Source of the DNA: Streptomyces sp. NBC_00271
Lineage (GTDB): Bacteria; Actinomycetota; Actinomycetes; Streptomycetales; Streptomycetaceae
Direction of reading: 5' to 3'
DNA: 64,000 nucleotides
NCBI RefSeq assembly: GCF_036178845.1
Contig: NZ_CP108071.1
Location: 124,001-188,000, forward strand
Shown piece by piece: positions 58,676-64,000 of the stretch (position 1 is its first letter; each line of letters begins with the position of its first letter). The notes under the pieces were generated by a model. That model ran no database searches and had not been told where the DNA came from. It was given only the letters and a program-made list of their open reading frames with translations. The translations under genes were made by a program, and so were the position numbers.

Positions 58676-61258
58676 TCATAGAGCCTCACCACGTGCCTGA
58701 ATCAGCTCCCTGAGCGCCATGTCCGACCACGTCAGGGCACCCATGTGGCGGAGGGTCCGGTGCGCCGCTCGCAGCTGCGGCCGGGCATCGCCGAGACGGC
58801 CGGCGCGACGCAGCCAGCTCCCGTACGCGAGCTGGATGCGGGCCCTACCCCAGGGCCACCGGCTCAGGTCGTACTCAAGGCCCTCCAGGTAAAGGGCCTC
58901 CGCCTGGGCGTCGTCAGCCAGTACGGCCCTGGCGTACAGCAGCTGCACGAGCAGCATGGGCGAGGGCGTCAGGGCAGCGGTCTCTTCCAGGCCCGCCACT
59001 ACGTCACGCGCGTCGTCTCGACGGTCGGCGTATACGGCGGCCTCCGCGAGGAGCATCACCCCGTTGAACCTCTCCCGTTGGTGAAAGCTCGGATCGGCCG
59101 GGTCGAAGGGGCGGCGGTAGGCCGCGTAGGCCTCTGCGTATCGGCCCGTGACGAACCAAACGAGTCCCCGGGCGAGCTGTGCCCAGCACAGCATGGCGTT
59201 GAGATGCAGTCGGCGGGCCGGCACTTCGGCCTGCGCGGTGAGTTCCAGCGCTCGCCCTGCGTTGCCCCGCAGGCCGTTGGCCAAGGCGTCATAGACCATC
59301 GTTCCGGTGTGCCAGATCGTCTGCCCGGTCTCCTCGGCCAGGCGCAGGCCCTCGCGGGCGGCCTCGTCGGCACGTGTCCAGTCGCCGAGGCCAAGCTGGG
59401 CGCCGGCCTGCAGGCTCAGAACGTGGGTGAGCATACCCAGAGAGCCCTGATCACGCAGGGTCGACTCGGCCTTGTCGAGCAGGTCGGCGGCCTGCGGCAA
59501 GTCGCCGATGGCGTATGCGGCCATGCCCAGACGGCGCAGGGTGACAGCATCGTCGATGTCGTCGATGTCGATTCGTTCGAGTCGGCGGCTGACGTCGCCG
59601 CCCTTGAGCACGGGCTCCGCGATGGCGAGAGTGACGATGCAGCGTGGATCGTGCCCCAAGCCAACCAGACCTTCGGCAGCCTGGACGACACGGGCCCGCA
59701 CCACCGGACCGCCATTGGTCCACCAGCACCGCAGCGCGGCCCCGGCCAGGACGTAAAGCGAGAGGTCGGTGTCGCCGGCGTCGACTGAGCGCCGGGCGAC
59801 ATCGCACAGCTCCAGCACCCGGGTCGCCTCACCGAGCGCCCCGCCCTTGAATATCTCCCGCAGCCACTGCGCCCGGGCCCGGTCCAGCTCGTCCAGTTCG
59901 GTACGTGCAGCGGTGCCGACAAGACGGTCCACCAGACTCTCGCGCCCCATTCGGAACGCGTGCTCGGCGGCCAGCAGCAGTCGGTGCCCGCGCCGGGCCG
60001 AACTGCTCGTCAACTGCGCGGATCTTTCCAGGCCGGCAATCGCCGACATCACGGCACCACGGCTGAGTGATTCGGTGACCGTGGCCTCCAACTCGTCGGC
60101 GATCTCGTCGTCCGGCCCGACTACCGACTGTGCCCGGTGCCACGTACGGCGGTACGGCTCGTCGACCAGCACCGCGGACAGTGCCGCATTCGCCGCCTGC
60201 CTGCGTCGCACGGTCTCCGACTGCAGGACGCCCGAGCGCACCAGCGGGTGCCTGAACTCGACGCTGGCGGCGGAGACCGTGAGCAGCCCGGCCCGCTCCG
60301 CCGGCTCCAGGACATCCAGCGCCGTGTCCCGGCGGCTGAGCACCCCCGTGGCCGCGAGTATTTCGGACACGTCATTGGTTCCGTCCACTGCCGCCACAAG
60401 AACCGCGTCGCGCGTCGCGTCGGGAAGCTCCGCCATGCGACCGGCGAAGGCCCGTTCCAACCGCGCGGTAAGGGGCAGGGGCTGCTGGTCCGACGTAGGC
60501 GCGTCCGGGCCCCGCCAGAGTGTCGGCAGCTCAAGGAGCGCCAGCGGATTCCCTGAGGCCTCGTGCCGGATCCGCCTTCGTGCCGCCGCGCCAAGGTCCC
60601 CGGCGTGGGAGAGCAGGATGCGCTCGGCCGACGCGTCATCGACGCCGCGTACGTGGAGTTCCGGGAAGCCGGCGGAGACGAACGGGCCCTCGTGCCCGGT
60701 GCGCGCCGCGCCGATGACGACGAGCCCGGTGTCCTGCGCCCGCCGGGCGATGAACGTCAGCGTCTCCTGGGTTTGGGCGTCGAGCCACTGGACGTCGTCT
60801 GCGATAACCGCCACCGGCCGCTCGGCGGCTCCTGCGGCCAGCAAGCCCAGCGCCGCGCGGGCAATGAGGGACAGTTCCGGTCGCGACGCGCTGTCCGACC
60901 GGCCGAAGGCCGCCAGCAGGGCGTCGCATTCGGAGGCCGGCAGAGCGTCCACAGTCGCCAGCACCGGGTCCAGGAGCTGGTGCAGCCCGGCGAAGGGCAG
61001 CTGGGCCTCGGCCTCCACACCGACCGTCGTCAGCACCCTGAACCCGGCGACGCGCGACTTCCGCTCGGCAGCCCGGAGCAGTGCGGACTTGCCGATACCC
61101 GGATCTCCGACGATGACTAACACGCCGCCGGAAGCCGCGCCCTCGACGACCGTCCTTTCGAGGATCTTCAGCTCACTCTCCCTGCCCGTCAGCGCGGGCA
61201 GGGTCAGAATCGGCATTTCCTCGGTCGCATGCAGTGTCTCCTTGACGGTCCGCTCCAC
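58676..61258 (-). CDS. LAL-type ATPase lacking the LuxR DNA-binding domain
   Basis: 860 residues, collinear with the LAL proteins at 35869 and 55540 from Walker A (VIVGDPGIGKSALLRAAERK) and Walker B (PVAVIADDVQWLDAQTQETL) through YRRTWHRAQSVVGPDDEIAD, ALRCWWTNGGPVVRAR and WPWGRARIQLAYGSWLRRAG. It ends at MGALTWSDMALRELIQARGEAL, just where the others continue into LSTQELQIARLA. The recognition domain is absent and is not found downstream in any frame. It either lost it recently or works as a partner or decoy of the neighbouring full-length paralogues. Start 61258; Met at 61216 (MPILTLPALTGRE) is possible too. Confidence 0.88.
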   Translation of the reverse strand: MERTVKETLHATEEMPILTLPALTGRESELKILERTVVEGAASGGVLVIVGDPGIGKSALLRAAERKSRVAGFRVLTTVGVEAEAQLPFAGLHQLLDPVLATVDALPASECDALLAAFGRSDSASRPELSLIARAALGLLAAGAAERPVAVIADDVQWLDAQTQETLTFIARRAQDTGLVVIGAARTGHEGPFVSAGFPELHVRGVDDASAERILLSHAGDLGAAARRRIRHEASGNPLALLELPTLWRGPDAPTSDQQPLPLTARLERAFAGRMAELPDATRDAVLVAAVDGTNDVSEILAATGVLSRRDTALDVLEPAERAGLLTVSAASVEFRHPLVRSGVLQSETVRRRQAANAALSAVLVDEPYRRTWHRAQSVVGPDDEIADELEATVTESLSRGAVMSAIAGLERSAQLTSSSARRGHRLLLAAEHAFRMGRESLVDRLVGTAARTELDELDRARAQWLREIFKGGALGEATRVLELCDVARRSVDAGDTDLSLYVLAGAALRCWWTNGGPVVRARVVQAAEGLVGLGHDPRCIVTLAIAEPVLKGGDVSRRLERIDIDDIDDAVTLRRLGMAAYAIGDLPQAADLLDKAESTLRDQGSLGMLTHVLSLQAGAQLGLGDWTRADEAAREGLRLAEETGQTIWHTGTMVYDALANGLRGNAGRALELTAQAEVPARRLHLNAMLCWAQLARGLVWFVTGRYAEAYAAYRRPFDPADPSFHQRERFNGVMLLAEAAVYADRRDDARDVVAGLEETAALTPSPMLLVQLLYARAVLADDAQAEALYLEGLEYDLSRWPWGRARIQLAYGSWLRRAGRLGDARPQLRAAHRTLRHMGALTWSDMALRELIQARGEAL

Positions 61259-61359
61259 TGGTCACCGGATGCTCGGGATGACCAATGGTCACCGGAGGCT
61301 CTCCCCGGCTTGTCCAGGTGCGCTGCGGACGCTGTGACTGCGTCCGTCGCGGGACCTGG

Positions 61360-61767
61360 CTACGGCTTGAGCGCTTCCAGCAGGACGGGGGTCTCGACGT
61401 ACACTTCGAGACCCATGATCCGGCCGTTCCTGACCCGCCAGACGTGCATCTCCCGGGCGTCGAACGGCTTGCCGGTGGCGCGGACGATGCCCCGGGTCCG
61501 GCCGGTCTGAACGACCCGGTCCCCGGCCTGATACAGCCGTCTCGGTCTCCACCTCGCTGTGAATGGCGCTCGATACGGCTTGGTAGAACCTCTGGAACCC
61601 GGTGAGGCCGGCGTACGAACCACCCCAGGGCAGCTCCTCGCTGTGATAGACGGTGATCTCCGGGTCTGCCAGGGAAGCGCCGTCCGGGTCGACCCGTTGA
61701 CGAAGTCATAGACGACACGGACTACCGCGAGGTCATCCTGCGGCTGATCGGTCAGGGGCTTGTCCAC
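61360..61767 (-). pseudogene. NTF2-like (SnoaL-type) protein, frameshifted
   Basis: GTG start at 61767 after GAGGGGGAAC (VDKPLTDQPQDDLAVVRVVY). The frame changes near 61690: the expected GASLADPEITVYHSEELPWG and SYAGLTGFQRFYQAVSSAIH lie one frame over. It returns near 61535 to give YQAGDRVVQTGRTRGIVRAT, then REMHVWRVRNGRIMGLEVYV to the stop. Length and order match SnoaL/ketosteroid-isomerase-like proteins. Two compensating shifts make it non-functional unless they are sequence errors. Confidence 0.7.
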
Positions 61768-61817
61768 GGCTGTTCCCCCTCGATGGTTGCGTCTCCACCC
61801 AGAGTCGGCCGCCTGCG

Positions 61818-62438
61818 TCATCCCCCGCCGATGCTGACGGCCGTGGCTACCTGGCGCAGCCGTCTCAGAGCCCCGCTCACCCGGATCAGCTCGCCGAACA
61901 TGGCTTTGGCTGAGACGGACATGACGTCGTTCGGGACGACGTTGCCGTCGTCATCGAGGAACTGGCGGACAAAGGGCAGGGCAACCGCCTCAACAACCGG
62001 GGCCATCTTGAGCGCGGTGACGACTTGCTTGATCATTTGAGCAGCCCGGGTGCCGGCTGCGACACCGCCGTAACTGACCAGGCCGACCGGTTTGTACCGC
62101 CATTCCTGGTACAGATAGTCAATCGCATTCTTCAGTTCTGCGTTGTAGCCGTAGTTGTATTCGGGCATGACGAAAACAAAGGCTTCCGCCTCTGCCACCT
62201 TGGCACTCCAGTCGCGTGTGTGCTGATGCGTGTACTGGCCCAGCCTCGGATGATTGGGTTCGTTCATGAAGGGGAGATTCACCTCTCGGAGATCGACCAA
62301 CTCGATCTCCGAGAAGCCACCGTGCGCCGCCGCCTCCGCTTCGATCCATCCTCCGATCGACAGTCCTACCCGGCCCGGCCGGGTACTGGCCACGATGATC
62401 TTTAGTTTGGTCAAGGTTCCTCTCTTCGGATCGCTCAC
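61818..62438 (-). CDS. NADPH-dependent FMN reductase-like flavoprotein
   Basis: 206-residue flavodoxin-fold reductase. KIIVASTRPGRVGLSIGGWI (phosphate-binding loop), FVFVMPEYNYGYNAELKNAI (the PEYN motif) and GLVSYGGVAAGTRAAQM. It reduces FMN or quinone/azo substrates with NADPH. Met at residue 1 (MSDPKRG) is taken; an internal alternative start near TKLKIIVAS is possible. It lies between the NTF2 pseudogene and the AhpD-like gene, all on one strand, as in small stress operons. Confidence 0.88.
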   Translation of the reverse strand: MSDPKRGTLTKLKIIVASTRPGRVGLSIGGWIEAEAAAHGGFSEIELVDLREVNLPFMNEPNHPRLGQYTHQHTRDWSAKVAEAEAFVFVMPEYNYGYNAELKNAIDYLYQEWRYKPVGLVSYGGVAAGTRAAQMIKQVVTALKMAPVVEAVALPFVRQFLDDDGNVVPNDVMSVSAKAMFGELIRVSGALRRLRQVATAVSIGGG

Positions 62439-62547
62439 GGTTTACGCGTCATGGGGGCAAAGCTGCTCTAGAACTTCGTCGCGACGTCGGCGGGGACGCG
62501 CTTCTGCGCAAAAGCTGGAAGGTCCGCCGACGGCATCTGTGCCCGGG

Positions 62548-62991
62548 TCACTTCCTCAATGAGGGCTGCATTCCGGTGCTGACCCCGATCCGATTCCACA
62601 AGTTGATCGTGCCGATCGCCAGGATGAGATCGGCGATCTCCTTTTCCGTGAAGGCCTGCTCCACCCCAGCCCACACTTCGTCCGGGACACCGCCCTCACC
62701 CAGGCGTGTCGCCGCGTCGGTCAGCATGAGAGCGGCCCGTTCCCGCGAGCTGAGGAAGGGGAACTCACGCCACACCGCCACTCCCATAACACGCTGGGTG
62801 CTCTCGCCTGCCTTGAGAAGGTCGTGGCTGTGCAAATCGACGCAGTAGGTACACCCGTTCAGGACGGAGGCCCGCAGCCTGACCAGATTGAGCAGCTGAT
62901 CGTCGACATTCGCCTGGACGTACTTATCCAGACCTATCAGCGCCTGATAACCCTCCGGCGCAACGTGTCCCAACCTCATCCGCCCGCTCAT
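62548..62991 (-). CDS. Carboxymuconolactone decarboxylase / AhpD-like protein
   Basis: 147 residues with the AhpD-type redox pair and proton relay LNGCTYCVDLHSHDLLKAGE (C-x2-C-x3-H). The N-terminus MRLGHVAPEGYQALIGLDKY and the C-terminus IADLILAIGTINLWNRIGVS are typical of alkylhydroperoxidase-D-like proteins. Start ATG 62991 has AAAGGTG upstream. It probably forms an operon with the FMN reductase 109 bp downstream. A regulatory-type palindrome lies at 63209 on the same strand. Confidence 0.88.
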   Translation of the reverse strand: MSGRMRLGHVAPEGYQALIGLDKYVQANVDDQLLNLVRLRASVLNGCTYCVDLHSHDLLKAGESTQRVMGVAVWREFPFLSSRERAALMLTDAATRLGEGGVPDEVWAGVEQAFTEKEIADLILAIGTINLWNRIGVSTGMQPSLRK

Positions 62992-63299
62992 GACGTCACC
63001 TTTCGTAGTTCGGTCTTGCACTCCATGCGACCGCCGCCAGGACGTGAACGACGTCAATGATCAACGTGACCACGAAGCCGACTCCAACGCCCTGGGCCGC
63101 AGAACGATGCCGGAGGGCGGCTCAGGAACCGGGACTCCAGAGCAGCGGATAAGCCCCGGCCCTCGCCGATGCGATACACGATGCTGATACCGACGGCGCC
63201 GTCGCTTGGGTCATCTGACTGCTGTTCCGCAGCCTCGTCCGCGGAAGCGGGTTGCGTTAGGGCGAGGAAGTATTCCGGTGGCTGGCCCTGGCGGGCGGC
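62992..63299. other. Intergenic, control region of the AhpD-like gene
   Basis: About 308 bp without a gene. It contains the palindrome at 63209-63220; the distance to the start (217 bp) is longer than at the other genes. Confidence 0.45.
63209..63220 (-). promoter_or_regulatory. AGTCA-nn-TGACC site, minus strand
   Basis: On the minus strand AGTCAGATGACC followed by CAAGCG, nearly identical over 18 bases to the site at 41051. Confidence 0.55.
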
Positions 63300-63458
63300 T
63301 CATCTCGCCCAACTCCCGCTTCCCGCAGGAAGTTGCAGGAGGGCGGCGCCCTGCGCGCGGCAGCCCTTCCCAGCTATGCGCCTCCGGACATCCGCCGCGA
63401 GCAGCAGCAGCCGTTCGGCATCGGCCGGGTCGGGAGACAACTCGGCGGCGCGCTCCAG
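63300..63458 (-). pseudogene. Fragment of an LAL-type regulator
   Basis: Open frame LERAAELSPDPADAERLLLL then AADVRRRIAG and more, to a stop at 63300. The LERAAELSPDPA pattern is a hallmark of the TPR-like region of LAL proteins (compare RAAELSPDPADRARRLTEAA in the gene at 52544). Only about 50 codons remain. Confidence 0.5.
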
Positions 63459-63467
63459 TCGGCCGCG

Positions 63468-63588
63468 TCAGGCGCCGTGCAGGAGGGCGATGGTGGGTTT
63501 AGCGGCGGTCCGGGCGTGCGCGGAGGGGACGGCTGAGGCGGTCGTGCCCAGGCCGGCGGCGCGGGCGGGTGAGGCGGTGGTTGAACAC
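63468..63588 (-). pseudogene. Secreted alpha/beta hydrolase N-terminus, truncated
   Basis: GTG 63588 follows AAGGAG by eight bases. After a frame change the minus strand reads LGTTASAVPSAHARTAAKPT then IALLHGA, then a stop: a signal-peptide end plus the oxyanion motif of an exported alpha/beta hydrolase. The remainder is replaced by the LAL fragment. Confidence 0.5.
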
Positions 63589-63720
63589 GGGGTTTCTCCT
63601 TCTGTGGTGCGGGGCGGACGGAAGGTCCGCGAGTGGTGGTCGTGGGGCGGTTTCACATCGGGGAGGCGGCCACCCCGCGGCCTTGGGGGCCAAACGCAAG
63701 AGCGGGGCAGGTGCGCACGC

Positions 63721-64000
63721 TCAGGCGCGGCTGAGGCTGTGACCAGCGGCCCAGTCGAGGGCGTAGTCGGCGGCTTCCTGCCACCCGTCCTGGCCGGTGA
63801 TGAAGTGGGAGCGGCCGGGAAACCCCTGGTACTCCGTGACGGCCGGGGAGTTGCGGCACAGGCGCCGATTGGCCTTGCTAACCTCAGCCGCGATGTGGTC
63901 GGCATCGCCAGCGGTGAACAGCAGCGGCGCTCGTCGCCGGTTGCAGAGGTTGATTTTCGTGGCGGCGCGGGGCTTGAAGTCGGCGAAGGCCCCTGGAAGG
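63721..64000 (-). CDS. Alpha/beta hydrolase, C-terminal part (runs off window)
   Basis: Last 92 codons of a hydrolase: PRAATKINLCNRRRAPLLFT, AGDADHIAAEVSKANRRLCR (acid Asp), NSPAVTEYQGFPGRSHFITG (His) and ALDWAAGHSLSRA-stop. The pattern resembles the C-termini of the two complete hydrolases in the window (PLLLI-GG-D-T-P; FP-RGHS). The nucleophile region lies beyond the window edge. Confidence 0.75.
   Translation of the reverse strand, partial: LPGAFADFKPRAATKINLCNRRRAPLLFTAGDADHIAAEVSKANRRLCRNSPAVTEYQGFPGRSHFITGQDGWQEAADYALDWAAGHSLSRA

Overview
The window is high-GC actinomycete DNA, almost certainly from a Streptomyces chromosome arm or linear plasmid. It carries WhiB-like and SsgA-like proteins, a conservon (cvnABCD plus P450), large ATPase-type LuxR (LAL) regulators, CHRD and COG4315 secreted proteins, and GTG starts with strong AAGGAG-type ribosome binding sites. 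Pseudogenes and insertion sequences are dense, as is usual in accessory chromosome ends. I saw no rRNA or tRNA genes and no CRISPR array. All family calls come from reading the translated sequence; no database search was run.

Layout. 0-3.8 kb: 3' piece of an ISAs1 element, an SDR remnant, an intact SDR, a broken TetR gene and an IS5-type element. 3.8-5.5 kb: a compact locus with a 49-residue peptide ending in Cys, two intergenic stem-loops and a ComQ-like isoprenyl diphosphate synthase-fold protein. This is the best candidate for an undescribed peptide-modification or signalling system. 5.5-9.7 kb: an IS256 element interrupted by IS110 and then by IS3. 9.9-16.3 kb: ISAs1 5' fragment, P450, lytic transglycosylase, COG4315 lipoprotein, a divergent two-CHRD protein and an alpha/beta hydrolase. 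16.4-25.5 kb: a graveyard of IS3, IS21, IS4, ISL3, IS1182, IS1380 and IS256 pieces around a hypothetical protein and an ECF sigma factor. 25.7-29.8 kb: an intact, translationally coupled conservon.

30-48.8 kb: IS3 remnant, a secreted epoxide-hydrolase-like protein, two AraC regulators, a broken Tat-exported metallo-beta-lactamase, two SsgA-like proteins, two WhiB-like proteins, a LAL regulator, an alpha/beta hydrolase, an aldehyde dehydrogenase, a type II NADH dehydrogenase, a broken small LuxR regulator and a DHA2 drug-efflux protein. 48.8-52 kb: IS256 remnant and a complete IS21 element with 6-bp target duplications. 52-64 kb: three more LAL proteins (one without a DNA-binding domain), an NTF2-like pseudogene, an FMN reductase, an AhpD-like protein and hydrolase and LAL fragments.

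A 12-bp imperfect palindrome, roughly AGTCRnnYGACT and often followed by AAGCG, lies upstream of many of the non-IS genes from 15 to 63 kb. In several cases a TAnnnT box follows exactly 25 bp later, which puts the palindrome near -43, the usual position for a LuxR-type activator. I infer that hydrolases, ndh, wbl, ssgA-like genes and at least one LAL regulator form one scattered regulon, possibly controlled by one of the LAL proteins encoded here.
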